Positions 17,635-26,196 of a DNA stretch of 64,000 nt are shown here, piece after piece (the first letter of the stretch is position 1; every line of letters begins with the position of its first letter). The notes under the pieces were generated by a model. That model searched no databases, was not told the DNA's origin, and worked only from the letters and a program-made list of their open reading frames with translations. Where the stretch lies: the NCBI RefSeq assembly GCF_001420605.1, contig NZ_LJIZ01000003.1, forward strand, positions 124,001-188,000. The letters run 5' to 3'. The DNA comes from Bacillus sp. FJAT-25509. GTDB lineage: Bacteria > Bacillota > Bacilli > Bacillales > Bacillaceae_G. The position numbers were made by a program, and so were the translations under genes.

Positions 17635-17808
17635 TGATTCGCGTCCTCTCAATCATTTCCATTAGTAATTCTAGTATCTCACACATTTATACTGAATTGA
17701 ACATTAATTTTATATTGTAAATAAGTTTAACCAATCGCAAAACATATAATTAAAAATTTAATGGGTATAAATAGCAAATTTGTGTCTCACTTTTATCGAT
17801 TAAACACA

Positions 17809-17834
17809 TTTTTGTCACAAATCAATGACAAAAA
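17809..17834. promoter_or_regulatory. Inverted repeat TTTTTGTCA/TGACAAAAA upstream of the GT2-GtrA gene
   Basis: Perfect 9-bp arms around CAAATCAA, spanning the left edge of the 120-bp tandem duplication about 175 bp before the GT2-GtrA start. It could be an operator; no regulator is assigned. Confidence 0.35.
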
Positions 17835-18059
17835 TATGTTACCATCCCTTGTCATATCAACGTTATTAGATAATTAAGAGTAAATAGAAATATGAGGATG
17901 GACATTTATGCGATAAACATCACACACATATCTTTCCAAAATCAATGGCAAAAATATGTTACCACCCCTTGATATATCAACGTTATTAGATAATTAAGAT
18001 AAATAGAAATGTGTGGATGGACATTTATTCGATAAACATCACACACATATCTTTCCAAA
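17821..18059. repeat. Tandem duplication of a 120-bp non-coding unit
   Basis: Unit 1 (17821-17940) and unit 2 (17941-18059) are collinear from ATCAATG.CAAAAATATG to ACACACATATCTTTCCAAA, with about eight substitutions and a one-base deletion. Each unit contains CGTTATTAGATAATTAAGA and ends in a hairpin in which TTTAT and ATAAA flank a 3-base loop, extended in unit 2 by ATGTGTGGATG with CATCACACACAT. No reading frame runs through it. On the minus strand each unit offers a TTGATA...TATTTT promoter-like pair with an 18-base spacer, so the region may hold duplicated promoters for the GT2-GtrA gene (inference). Confidence 0.85.
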
Positions 18060-18062
18060 ATC

Positions 18063-18091
18063 AAAAACAGCCTATCTTAAAATAGGCTGTT
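18063..18091 (-). terminator. Terminator of the M23 endopeptidase gene
   Basis: Perfect 10-bp stem AACAGCCTAT with ATAGGCTGTT; minus-strand T run follows. Confidence 0.8.
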
Positions 18092-18194
18092 AATAGATTG
18101 TTGAAATATTGATGAATCACTACATAAAAATAAGGTTGGTTTGTGACCTTGGCTTTATAAGAGATAAATGTGGTTCGATTTGTGTTATAAAAGC

Positions 18195-19334
18195 TTAAAA
18201 GTTGATATACTTTGCTGGATTAACTGCGTTTGATTTTGCTTGATTCCATTGTCCATCATGCAATTCAAAGTGAAGATGCTTACCAAAAGAATGCCCCGTA
18301 TTTCCCATCATTCCAATTTTTTGTCCTTTTGAAACAGTTTGCCCTGCTGAGACTTGATAATTTTGCATATGAGCATAAACTGATGTAAATACTTTTCCAT
18401 TAATATTATGTGTAATAAAGACAACATTACCATAACTAGATGAATGGTAAGCTCGTATTACAACGCCATTTGCTACTGAGACAATCGGTGTAGTTCCTTT
18501 TTTAGCAATATCTACGCCATAATGCGTTTCATGATCAAATGATCGATAGCCAAAACCTGAAGATACATACCCTTCCGCTGGTCGAGTAAATTTACCACCT
18601 GAAATACTTGAAGCGACTTTTATAGCTTTTTCCTGTTCTTTTAAACTCAAAATATCCTGTTCCTTATCAGAAACATCATCCTTAAGTTTGCTTAGAATAG
18701 CATTCATTTGAGTTTCTTGATTAACAAGTGAACCTTCTAAATTTTGAAGTTCTTTTTTATCATTTTCCAACTTATATTGAGTTGTCATTATGTCTTTCTT
18801 TTTAAATTCAACTTTTACAATATCGTTCTGTTGTTCCTTAACTATGTCTTGATCAGTATTCATAAATTTACCAATAGCGTTTATTCGTTGTACTAAATCA
18901 CCAATACCTTTTGCATCAAAAATAACGTCTAAATATGAATTATTTCCACCCGATTTTTGTATTGTAATTAAACGATTATTTATGATTACTTGACGTTGAT
19001 CTAAACGTTTTTGAAATTCTTCTATTTCAGCTTGTAAATTTTCTATTTCTTTTTGGCCATTTATTAATTCTGCCTCTTTTTGGCTCTTCTTTATTTTTGT
19101 ATTCTCAATTGATGTGTTAATTGTATCTAAAGAATTTAATAACAATTTTTTCTGATCTTTTAATTGATCCATCTCATTTTTTGCTTTTTGTGTTTCTTCT
19201 TGAACTTTTACTCGTTTATCTTGTATACTCTTAATCTTTGAATTTCCTATATTCTCTGCAAATACACCATTTGGAAGTATAGTAAATGATAAACCTGCAG
19301 CTACTAATATTAATTTATGAATAATTCGTTTCAT
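18195..19334 (-). CDS. Secreted coiled-coil M23 family metallopeptidase (EnvC-like)
   Basis: A 379-residue secreted peptidoglycan hydrolase. The signal peptide (LILVAAGLSFTILPNGVFA) is followed by a long coiled coil (about residues 30-235, e.g. QKAKNEMDQLKDQKKLLLNS) and the LytM/M23 domain from about residue 255: SSGFGYRSFDHETHYGVDIA with the first zinc His and Asp, then HMQNYQVSAGQTVSKGQKIG and KHLHFELHDG with the H-x-H motif. All metal ligands appear intact. The layout is that of EnvC/CwlO-associated D,L-endopeptidases. AGGGAGATAACG is the ribosome-binding site. It is transcribed alone, with a terminator 100 bp downstream. Confidence 0.92.
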   Translation of the reverse strand: MKRIIHKLILVAAGLSFTILPNGVFAENIGNSKIKSIQDKRVKVQEETQKAKNEMDQLKDQKKLLLNSLDTINTSIENTKIKKSQKEAELINGQKEIENLQAEIEEFQKRLDQRQVIINNRLITIQKSGGNNSYLDVIFDAKGIGDLVQRINAIGKFMNTDQDIVKEQQNDIVKVEFKKKDIMTTQYKLENDKKELQNLEGSLVNQETQMNAILSKLKDDVSDKEQDILSLKEQEKAIKVASSISGGKFTRPAEGYVSSGFGYRSFDHETHYGVDIAKKGTTPIVSVANGVVIRAYHSSSYGNVVFITHNINGKVFTSVYAHMQNYQVSAGQTVSKGQKIGMMGNTGHSFGKHLHFELHDGQWNQAKSNAVNPAKYINF

Positions 19335-19558
19335 CGTTATCTCCCTAAGTTTGACATATACTTATATATGTTAACTTAGAAATGTAACAATTTTATGCAA
19401 ATTAGACTACACTCTTTTTACAAGTTTTTTACAAGATCTTTGCAACACTATAAAAAATAAGCAGTAAACTAATACTTATTTAACTTTTGATTTGATTGTG
19501 TTTTATGAATATGCTTTTGCTTTCATGTAGGTTTACTTCTTATAATTTATAAAAAATT

Positions 19559-20518
19559 TCACAATTTATTTGCTGGAAAATGAGGTATTACCTCTTCTCC
19601 CAACTCTTGAATGACTTCATCAGCAGGTCTTATACTATCAAATAAAGCAAAAAACAAATGATTGACACCTGCTTCTTTATAAATATTTAGTAATTGAATT
19701 AGATAGTTTCTTCCTAGTCTAAACCCTAATCGAATAGGTTTTGGCATTTCATTTGGATCATCGGATAAATCTAAATGCATTGGTTGACTAAATGGTTTAA
19801 AAACACCAGGATGATGAATAGCGACCATTTCTCTCCATCTTTTTATCGTTTCTTCTTGATCATGTGGATGACGTGGATAATACATCCATCCATCACCATT
19901 CTTAGCAAACCATTCCATATCTTGCTGTGCATACCCGGTAATGAAGGTTGGAATATGTTTAGTTGGTTTTGGAACTAAATTTGCACCAGATATAATACCG
20001 TTTGAAGATTTAATTATAGGAAAATCTTCATATAAAACTTTATTTAAAAATTCGAATGCTTCAACAAATGCTTTCCCTCTATTTGGATGAGAAATATTTA
20101 ATCCATCAAAATCAGCTAGACGATCCCCTGAAGAAACCCCTAATAAAAGACGCTCAGGAAACAATTGATGAATAGTTGCTATTTCTTTGGCTAATTGTAA
20201 TGGATGTCTTAAAGGTAAAACTGCTGCAGCTGTACCCAAACCAATTTCTTTGGTTTGGCTCGCTAAATATGTTAAGTAAATCATCATGTCATATATTTGC
20301 CCTACCGCTGGATCACCAAAATTTGGATCCTCTAAAATTACATCTCTTAACCAAAGTGCTGTGAATCCATAGTTTTCAGCCATTTGCGATAGTTCAACTT
20401 GTTTTTTCATTGTCGGTGAATCGAATTGAAAATTCTCAAGAGGAATATGAAGACCTAATGTCATCTCGCCCTCTTTGTAAACACGATTGTATGTTTTATG
20501 ATTATTAAAATTGTTCAT
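19559..20518 (-). CDS. Luciferase-like flavin-dependent oxidoreductase, BA3436 family
   Basis: A 319-residue TIM-barrel protein of the bacterial luciferase-like (LLM) class, which uses FMNH2 or F420-like flavin chemistry. Visible markers are MTLGLHIPLENFQFDSPTMK at the first strand, QMAENYGFTALWLRDVILED, IGLGTAAAVLPLRHPLQLAK (cofactor-contact strand) and the closing AGVNHLFFALFDSIRPADEV. The N-terminal extension HKTYNRVYKEGEMTLGLHIP is typical of this subfamily and supports the ATG at 20518 over the internal one. The upstream BA3454-family small gene is 33 bp away on the same strand. In this family both are linked to stress; the substrate is unknown. Confidence 0.88.
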   Translation of the reverse strand: MNNFNNHKTYNRVYKEGEMTLGLHIPLENFQFDSPTMKKQVELSQMAENYGFTALWLRDVILEDPNFGDPAVGQIYDMMIYLTYLASQTKEIGLGTAAAVLPLRHPLQLAKEIATIHQLFPERLLLGVSSGDRLADFDGLNISHPNRGKAFVEAFEFLNKVLYEDFPIIKSSNGIISGANLVPKPTKHIPTFITGYAQQDMEWFAKNGDGWMYYPRHPHDQEETIKRWREMVAIHHPGVFKPFSQPMHLDLSDDPNEMPKPIRLGFRLGRNYLIQLLNIYKEAGVNHLFFALFDSIRPADEVIQELGEEVIPHFPANKL

Positions 20519-20551
20519 ATGATTTAATTCCCTCCCTTAGACAAACTAAAA

Positions 20552-20680
20552 TTACCATTGAATTTTTACTTGTTTTTGCGCTAACTTTAAAATTTGAATT
20601 TTTGGTGTGCCCTTTTGAACAATAACATTTGTTAAATAGTGTTTACCTTTATAATTAATGTTCACTGTGACCTCAAGCAT
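20552..20680 (-). CDS. BA3454 family small stress protein (42 aa)
   Basis: A 42-residue protein, MLEVTVNINYKGKHYLTNVI... ending in KLAQKQVKIQW. It matches the pattern of the BA3454 family of stress-response small proteins, in which a short beta hairpin with 'YKGK.YLTNV' is followed by a helix ending 'QVK.QW'. A very strong ribosome-binding site (GGGAGGGG) precedes the ATG. The stop is 33 bp before the BA3436-family luciferase-like gene, so both probably share one mRNA. Its biochemical role is not known. Confidence 0.8.
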   Translation of the reverse strand: MLEVTVNINYKGKHYLTNVIVQKGTPKIQILKLAQKQVKIQW

Positions 20681-20807
20681 GTTTTCCCCTCCCTCTTTTG
20701 CATATAATAAATGCTAGTAATTTTATACTAAAATATTTCTAATTCAAGATATTTTACAGTTAACATAGTGACTATCATCAGTTCTCATATATAAATTATT
20801 GTCCTCT

Positions 20808-21120
20808 TCAGATAGAAGAAAAGTTAACGAATAAATAGTGTTGTCCCCAAATTTTATATAGTCCTTTTTTTGGAAATGAAATCATAAACTTCGCATCAGG
20901 ACCTGTAATATTTTCTTCCATAGGATGAACATGTAATAGGTTTCTGTGTCACCACTAATTGCTACTAGATGACCAATTGTACCTAAATAGGTTGTAGGTT
21001 CGTAATGGGTTTCTTCGTTTTTACATCTTTTATCGTAAATGTCATAGTGATATCATTATTTTCAATTAACAATTTCGCAAATTCTGAGTTTAGTATTGCG
21101 GTGGAATTTAAGAATTTATG
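20808..21120 (-). pseudogene. Frameshifted YtkA/FixH-like secreted-domain gene remnant
   Basis: Read on the minus strand in pieces, the DNA gives KLLIENNDITMTFTIKDVKT...PITNLQP, then in the next frame YLGTIGHLVAISGDT, then in a third frame HVHPMEENITGPDAKFMISF followed by PKKGLYKIWGQHYLF and a TGA. Together this is the familiar order 'KPI..LQPYLG..GHLVAIS.D....HVHP......GP...F...FP..GLYKIWGQ' of small exported YtkA-like domains. At least two single-base deletions break it, and no start or signal peptide remains. It is a recent pseudogene, not noise. Confidence 0.8.
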
Positions 21121-21213
21121 AATGTATACGTACTATCCTTGGCTACCATTTTTAATATTATTTGGTGAATCGCTAACTTAGCTGATAAATTATCCCTTGA
21201 TTTCCCATCGGAA

Positions 21214-21240
21214 TAGTATGATAATTAATTTGTCATACTA
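21214..21240. promoter_or_regulatory. Inverted repeat TAGTATGA/TCATACTA upstream of oppA-like gene
   Basis: Perfect 8-bp arms separated by an 11-base AT-rich spacer, about 85 bp before the substrate-binding protein gene. A plausible operator; the regulator is unknown. Confidence 0.35.
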
Positions 21241-21324
21241 GTTTCATAATTTTTCTTTGTTTTCTTTAAAGCTAATGCAAAGAAAGATTTCATCTAGTCA
21301 ATATACACAAAGGGGAATATGAAG

Positions 21325-22953
21325 ATGAATCAAAAAGTAGGATATACGGCCTTATCTGTACTACTAACTACCAGCTTATTTACTACAGCCTGCAGCAACA
21401 AAACGGAAGAAACGCAAACAGCTGCTTTATCAAAAGCATCGAAACAGATTGTAAATGTAACTCAAACAGCGGAAATTTCCACTTTAGACACTACGTTAGC
21501 AACAGATTCTGTATCGATTTCTGCCATGAATAACGTATTCGAGGGCTTGTATCGCGTGGACAAGAATAATCGACCGGAACCAGCCTTAGCAAAGTCCTAT
21601 ACTCTTGCCCCAGATAAAAAGACCTATACTTTTAAACTTCAGGATGCAAAGTGGTCCAATGGCGATCCGATTACGGCCGAAGATTTTGTTTACGCTTGGA
21701 AGCGTGCTGTAAATCCAGAAACAGGTGCAGAATACGCATATTTACTAGATGATGTGAAAAATGCGAAAAAAATTAACGAAAATCAGCTGTCTGTTGATGA
21801 ACTAGGTGTCAAAGCAATTGATGATCATACATTTCAAGTTGAGTTGGAGAATCCTGTTCCATATTTTATTGATTTAGTTTCTTCTTCAACTTTCTTTCCA
21901 TTGAACCAAAAGTTCGTTGAAGGACAAGGGAAAAAATATGGTTTAGAAGCAAATGCTGTATTATATGATGGTCCATTCATCATCAAAAAATGGACTCATG
22001 AAGAGAAGCTTCAACTTGTAAAAAATCCTAATTATTGGGATAAAGATAAAGTGAAACTGCAGGAAGTTAATATTAATGTCGTAAAAGATGCATCCACCGC
22101 TCTAAACTTATACACAACAAAGCAAATTGACCGTGTGGACTTAACTGGTGAATTTGTGAATAAATATAAAAATGATGCAACCCTGAAAACTTATTTGAAT
22201 GGCAGAACAAACTTCTTACGTTTGAATGAAAAAAATAAAATGTTAGCAAATCCTAATGCCAGAAAAGCAATTAGCTTAAGCATCGACAAAAAAGGAATTG
22301 CAGATGAAATTCTTAACAACGGCTCTGTACCTGCTGATTACTTAGTCCCTAAGGAGTTAGCTTTCGGTCCAAACGGAAAAGATTTCCAAGAATCAACTTC
22401 TACATATGAACATCTTGATCTAAAAAAAGCAAAAGATTATTGGGAAAAAGCAAAAAAGGAACTTGGTGTCACAAATGTAACGTTAGAGATGTTAAATTAC
22501 GATGATGACAGCTCTAAACTGATTGCAGAATATATAAAAGAGCAACTCGAGAAAAACTTAAGTGGATTAACGATTAATATTAAACAACAACCTAATGCTC
22601 AGAAATTGAAGCTAGAATCGGCTATGGATTATGATATCTCTCTTTCCAGTTGGGGAGCGGATTACCCAGATCCAATGACTTACTTGGATATGTTCCTTAC
22701 AAACGGTGCATTTAATCAAACTGGATACTCCAATCCGAAATATGATGATTTAATTAAACACGCTAAAACAGATTTGCTATATAATTTACCAAAACGTTGG
22801 GAAGCGTTGAAAGAAGCCGAGAGGATCTTGTTGAATGATGCTGCAGTTGTGCCTCTATATCAAAAAGGGACTTCTTATCTTCAACGTCCATATTTAAAAG
22901 ACTTCTATGTATACGGTCCTAATACTTATAAATATGCCTATATTAAAAAATAA
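21325..22953 (+). CDS. Oligopeptide ABC transporter substrate-binding lipoprotein (OppA type), orphan
   Basis: A 542-residue extracytoplasmic solute receptor (SBP family 5). The lipoprotein signal peptide ends SLFTTAC with the modified Cys. The mature part shows the family pattern: STLDTTLATDSVSISAMNNV, EGLYRVDKNNRPEPALAKSY, TFKLQDAKWSNGDPITAEDF, VYAWKRAVNPETG and, near the end, LSSWGADYPDPMTYLDMF. The family binds oligopeptides and feeds an Opp/App permease. No permease or ATPase gene is adjacent, so it must share a transporter encoded elsewhere. ATG 21325 is preferred over 21319 because AAAGGGG then has a 9-base spacing. A terminator follows. Confidence 0.93.
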   Translation: MNQKVGYTALSVLLTTSLFTTACSNKTEETQTAALSKASKQIVNVTQTAEISTLDTTLATDSVSISAMNNVFEGLYRVDKNNRPEPALAKSYTLAPDKKTYTFKLQDAKWSNGDPITAEDFVYAWKRAVNPETGAEYAYLLDDVKNAKKINENQLSVDELGVKAIDDHTFQVELENPVPYFIDLVSSSTFFPLNQKFVEGQGKKYGLEANAVLYDGPFIIKKWTHEEKLQLVKNPNYWDKDKVKLQEVNINVVKDASTALNLYTTKQIDRVDLTGEFVNKYKNDATLKTYLNGRTNFLRLNEKNKMLANPNARKAISLSIDKKGIADEILNNGSVPADYLVPKELAFGPNGKDFQESTSTYEHLDLKKAKDYWEKAKKELGVTNVTLEMLNYDDDSSKLIAEYIKEQLEKNLSGLTINIKQQPNAQKLKLESAMDYDISLSSWGADYPDPMTYLDMFLTNGAFNQTGYSNPKYDDLIKHAKTDLLYNLPKRWEALKEAERILLNDAAVVPLYQKGTSYLQRPYLKDFYVYGPNTYKYAYIKK

Positions 22954-23011
22954 TCTCATCTGATGCCAGAAAGAAAATCGAAACAGTAAATAATGTCCTC
23001 CCCTCGTTTTA

Positions 23012-23046
23012 AAAAAGAAACTTACTCGCGTAAGCTTCTTTTTTTT
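23012..23046 (+). terminator. Terminator after the oppA-like gene
   Basis: GAAACTTAC with GTAAGCTTC (one mismatch), loop TCGC, then eight T. Confidence 0.8.
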
Positions 23047-23210
23047 ATGAGGTCATAAATTAATTGTGATAACTTCGATCCTCTTTTGACATCCCTATAT
23101 TTTTGGTGCATTTCCCACAAATTTTTTCCATTGAGACACCACCTACTCTATTAATAACGTAAATATCCTTTTATTTCATGCTATTCTATTTTGCGCCTTA
23201 ATTCTAAGGT

Positions 23211-23370
23211 TACATTTTATAGTTCGGAATCTCGACAAAAGTTTTTTCTTTTTCGTAGACTTTCTTCTTATATAGTCTCTCCCTAATATTCTTCTAGCAC
23301 TTTTCACTACAATACTTTTTGTGGAACTTATGTATAACTTCTTCCCGCACTCCATACAAGTTAATTTTAT
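23211..23370 (-). pseudogene. Degraded zinc-ribbon protein gene remnant
   Basis: Minus-strand frames give CMECGKKLYI, then after a frame change FHKKYCSEKC, an in-frame TAG, and KNIRERLYKKKVYEKEKTFV. The pattern C-x2-CG...KYCS-x2-C followed by a basic stretch is that of small zinc-ribbon domains, here broken by a frameshift and a stop. A further 23-codon frame lies at 23060-23131 on the same strand (contains CGKC). The rest of the 500-bp gap between oppA and catalase shows no gene. Confidence 0.35.
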
Positions 23371-23560
23371 ACGAATTAGAAGTCATATGTTAATAGTTAC
23401 ATTCATCTCTGTCAGAGTTTCATTTATAACAGGAAAATTCCGAAAGTAGTTAATGTGAATATGATGTAACGTTGAAAATAATAGTTAAAAATTCATATTC
23501 ATCGTTTAAAAATCATATTTAGTAATGATTAATGGAAAATGAATTTTGGAGGCCATGATA

Positions 23561-24967
23561 ATGAATGAAAAAGATTCAAAACTGAAACGAACTTTTTCAG
23601 AAAAAGACTATAATGATAGAAAAAAGTTAGATAGAGCCCTCTCCAAATGGACTAATGATGAGTCAGCTGAACTTCATTCACAAACAGTAGGCCCTAGTGG
23701 ACCTGTATTGGAACAAGATAGTGTACTTCATGAGTCCTTACAAGAGTTGATTCATGAGAAAATATTAGAAAGACCGCTTCATGTGAAAGGATTTGGTGCA
23801 TTTGGTTATTTTCAAACGATACATTCGATGTCCGAATTCACAAAACTGAACTTTTTACAGAACCCTGGTCATAAAGTACCTGTTATGGTTCGCTATTCAT
23901 TGGCTGTCGGTACGAAAGGAACACCTGATACTTCCAGAAACGTACGTGGTTTCGCTACAAAATTTTATACAGAAGAAGGTGTTTTTGACCTTTTATGTAA
24001 TCACATCCCTGTCTTTTCTGTTCGTGATGCGATGCGTTTCCCAGAATTTATTAAAGCATTATCACCTTCACCTAAAAATAACTTAATTGACCCTGATCGA
24101 TTTTGGAGCTTCGTAGCAAGAGCACCTGAATCTATTCATTTTGTTGTACGTCTATACTCAGACGAAGGTACAGTAAAAAGTCTTCGTCACATTCTAGGTC
24201 ATAGTGTTAGTACATATGTTTGGAGAAATGATCAAGGTATTAGAAAGTATGTTAAGTACCTTTGGTATCCATTAGAGGGTGTACAATACATTGGTAGCGA
24301 GGAAGCAAATAGACTTGCAGCTGAAAACCCTGATTATGCTGGTAAAGATCTATTCGATGCTATTGAGGGTGGTAAACCAGTAGAATATGGCTTATATGTT
24401 CAGCTCATGGATCCTGCAGACGGAGGACATCTTCCTTATGATCCCTTAGACGATACAAAAGTATGGGATGAGAAAGAATATCCTTTTATACCAGTAGGTA
24501 AGATGGTATTAAATACGAATCCTGATAATTATATGGAACAAGTAGAAAAAGTCGCCTTCTCTCCTTCAAATTTACTTGATGGTGCAGAATTATCGAATGA
24601 TAAAATACTGCAGGGCCGAGCCAATATTTATTACGATTCTCAAAGAAGAAGACTTGGGCCAGGATTTCGTAAAGTTCCTATCAATCAACAGCAAAACTGG
24701 ACTCCAGCTAACCAAATTACAAGTGGTGATGGAAGTTATGCTGAAGGACAACTCGAAAGAACTTCAATAACAAAACATGATGATTTTGTGCAGGCTAGTG
24801 AATTCTATATGAACTTAACTCCTTTAGAAAAAGAACATCTAGTAGAAAATTTAAGTAGCGACTTGATCGTCATATCCCAAGATATAAGAATGAAAGTTAT
24901 GGAGTATTTAAATAAGGTATCATCTGACTTGGCAAAAAGAATAGAGATCCAACTAAAAAAACAATAA
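23561..24967 (+). CDS. Heme catalase (divergent clade)
   Basis: Monofunctional catalase of 468 residues that disproportionates hydrogen peroxide. Key parts are visible: RPLHVKGFGAFGYFQ with the distal His, NHIPVFSVRDAMRFPEF with the distal-side Asn region, SLRHILGHSVSTYVWRND, and GRANIYYDSQRRRLGP with the proximal heme-ligand Tyr and its Arg. The helix RHMNGF of common catalases reads RHILGH here, and the sequence is clearly off the main KatA/KatE lines; it lacks the long C-terminal flavodoxin-like domain of large catalases. Upstream in-frame TTG and ATG codons were passed over because GGAGG sits 8 bases before the ATG at 23561. Monocistronic. Confidence 0.9.
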   Translation: MNEKDSKLKRTFSEKDYNDRKKLDRALSKWTNDESAELHSQTVGPSGPVLEQDSVLHESLQELIHEKILERPLHVKGFGAFGYFQTIHSMSEFTKLNFLQNPGHKVPVMVRYSLAVGTKGTPDTSRNVRGFATKFYTEEGVFDLLCNHIPVFSVRDAMRFPEFIKALSPSPKNNLIDPDRFWSFVARAPESIHFVVRLYSDEGTVKSLRHILGHSVSTYVWRNDQGIRKYVKYLWYPLEGVQYIGSEEANRLAAENPDYAGKDLFDAIEGGKPVEYGLYVQLMDPADGGHLPYDPLDDTKVWDEKEYPFIPVGKMVLNTNPDNYMEQVEKVAFSPSNLLDGAELSNDKILQGRANIYYDSQRRRLGPGFRKVPINQQQNWTPANQITSGDGSYAEGQLERTSITKHDDFVQASEFYMNLTPLEKEHLVENLSSDLIVISQDIRMKVMEYLNKVSSDLAKRIEIQLKKQ

Positions 24968-25024
24968 AGATATAATAATCAAAAGCATAAAAAGGTCTAA
25001 AGTATAATCTATAAATTGTAAAAA

Positions 25025-25074
25025 GGGTGAAATCTTTTCTACTTGCTAAAGAACATGTAGAAGATTTTTCACCC
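25025..25074 (-). terminator. Long terminator hairpin at the end of the PTS-mupG operon
   Basis: GGGTGAAATCTT..TCTAC pairs with GTAGAAGATTTTTCACCC; minus-strand T run (CCCTTTTTAC). It lies between the convergent catalase and mupG genes. Confidence 0.8.
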
Positions 25075-25107
25075 ATTATCAGTATCCTATTTAATTTGAG
25101 ACATTCC

Positions 25108-26196
25108 TTAGGGAATTATTTCAAATACTCTCCAAGGATCAATGTAATCTAATAGTTTCAACTCATTTTCCGGTATCCTGCCAACTATATTTTTGCGACC
25201 ATCATTTGGCATGTCCTTTAAAATAATATGGAGTTCACCTTTATAACGACCATATTCATTATTAATAATAACGATGTCGCCACGTTTTAACTCATGAGTA
25301 TGATGAGGTTCTATGTTTGCATCTTTATATGAAATACGTGACATCGTTGATCTTGCCATGTATTCACTCATGTCTCCACGAACAAAATGAGGGAAATTAA
25401 AAATAATTTCTTTTTCCACATCGGTCACTTTGTCCGTTAAATCGATCTTGAAAGATAACTTCGCTGGATTGATCTTACTAAGTGATTTTAGTTCTTCTTC
25501 GCTTGCATAGGCATTTGCTACGATCACATCATCTACCAAACCAGTTGCGAATAGGTGACGCGCAGCTACATCAATTGGAAGAAAACGATGCTCCTCTAAC
25601 GTACAAAGTCCCTCATTCACTGGCCAAGGTCCAAATGTTGAATCACTCTGAGTAGAAACAAACACAGCAACCTTTAAACCGAGCTCTTTTACATCCTTAC
25701 TACATTTTTCAAAATGCTTGAAGCTTAATCCTGAATACATTTGGGGGTAAAAATTATGACAAGTAATAATATTATCTTTATTTGCATTAAAACTTAAAAT
25801 ATTATCGATATATTTCGTACCAAGACTGGCATTAATTTCAATTTTAAGATTATATGGGTTAAACGTCATGAAAGCTTCTTTTGCACCGTCAAAACCTTCA
25901 TCCAATCGAATACCTGCAGCACCTAGTTCAGCAAAGAAACTTAAGTCTTCGTAAGTGATTCCAAGATTCGAAAAAATACTCGGTGCGACATCTAAAATAA
26001 CTTCCATGCCTAATGAATTCGCATGACTAATGATTTCTTTGAATTCGCCTTTAATTTCGTCTACATTTTTCCCTTCAACACTTAACAAACAAGTAAACAC
26101 TCGTTTAAACCCATATTTTGCAGCAAGCGATAAATACGCCAGATCTTTTTCTTTTGTGGAGTGTTCTGGATAAATTGAGACACCTAATCTTGGCAT
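25108..26196 (-). CDS. mupG: 6-phospho-N-acetylmuramidase-type TIM-barrel protein (MupG/DUF871 family)
   Basis: A 362-residue cytoplasmic glycosidase-family protein. MupG cleaves MurNAc-6-phosphate-GlcNAc, the disaccharide made during uptake of cell-wall fragments. The family start is clear (MPRLGVSIYPEHSTKEKDLA), with LGMEVILDVAPSIFSNLGIT, GAAGIRLDEGFDG, NFYPQMYSGLSFKHF and, in the C-terminal cyclophilin-like domain, ELKRGDIVIINNEYGRYKGE. The frame could run 126 bases further upstream, but AGAGAGGTG before ATGATG at 26199/26196 fixes the start, overlapping the stop of the DUF3284 gene (translational coupling). Position after PTS IIB-IIC-IIA genes implies that the operon imports and cleaves its sugar. 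Confidence 0.88.
   Translation of the reverse strand: MPRLGVSIYPEHSTKEKDLAYLSLAAKYGFKRVFTCLLSVEGKNVDEIKGEFKEIISHANSLGMEVILDVAPSIFSNLGITYEDLSFFAELGAAGIRLDEGFDGAKEAFMTFNPYNLKIEINASLGTKYIDNILSFNANKDNIITCHNFYPQMYSGLSFKHFEKCSKDVKELGLKVAVFVSTQSDSTFGPWPVNEGLCTLEEHRFLPIDVAARHLFATGLVDDVIVANAYASEEELKSLSKINPAKLSFKIDLTDKVTDVEKEIIFNFPHFVRGDMSEYMARSTMSRISYKDANIEPHHTHELKRGDIVIINNEYGRYKGELHIILKDMPNDGRKNIVGRIPENELKLLDYIDPWRVFEIIP

Noticed and set aside
17740-17790. GGGTAT resembling a sigma-B -10 upstream of the duplicated region
   Set aside because: The nearest GTTTAA is 32 bases away, far beyond the 12-15 base spacing of a sigma-B promoter.
17821-18059. CRISPR-like reading of the repeated region
   Set aside because: Only two long units directly abutting with no spacers; a simple tandem duplication.
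23060-23131. 23-codon minus-strand frame with CGKC and a fair ribosome-binding site
   Set aside because: Too short to separate from decay of the neighbouring zinc-ribbon remnant; kept only as a note there.
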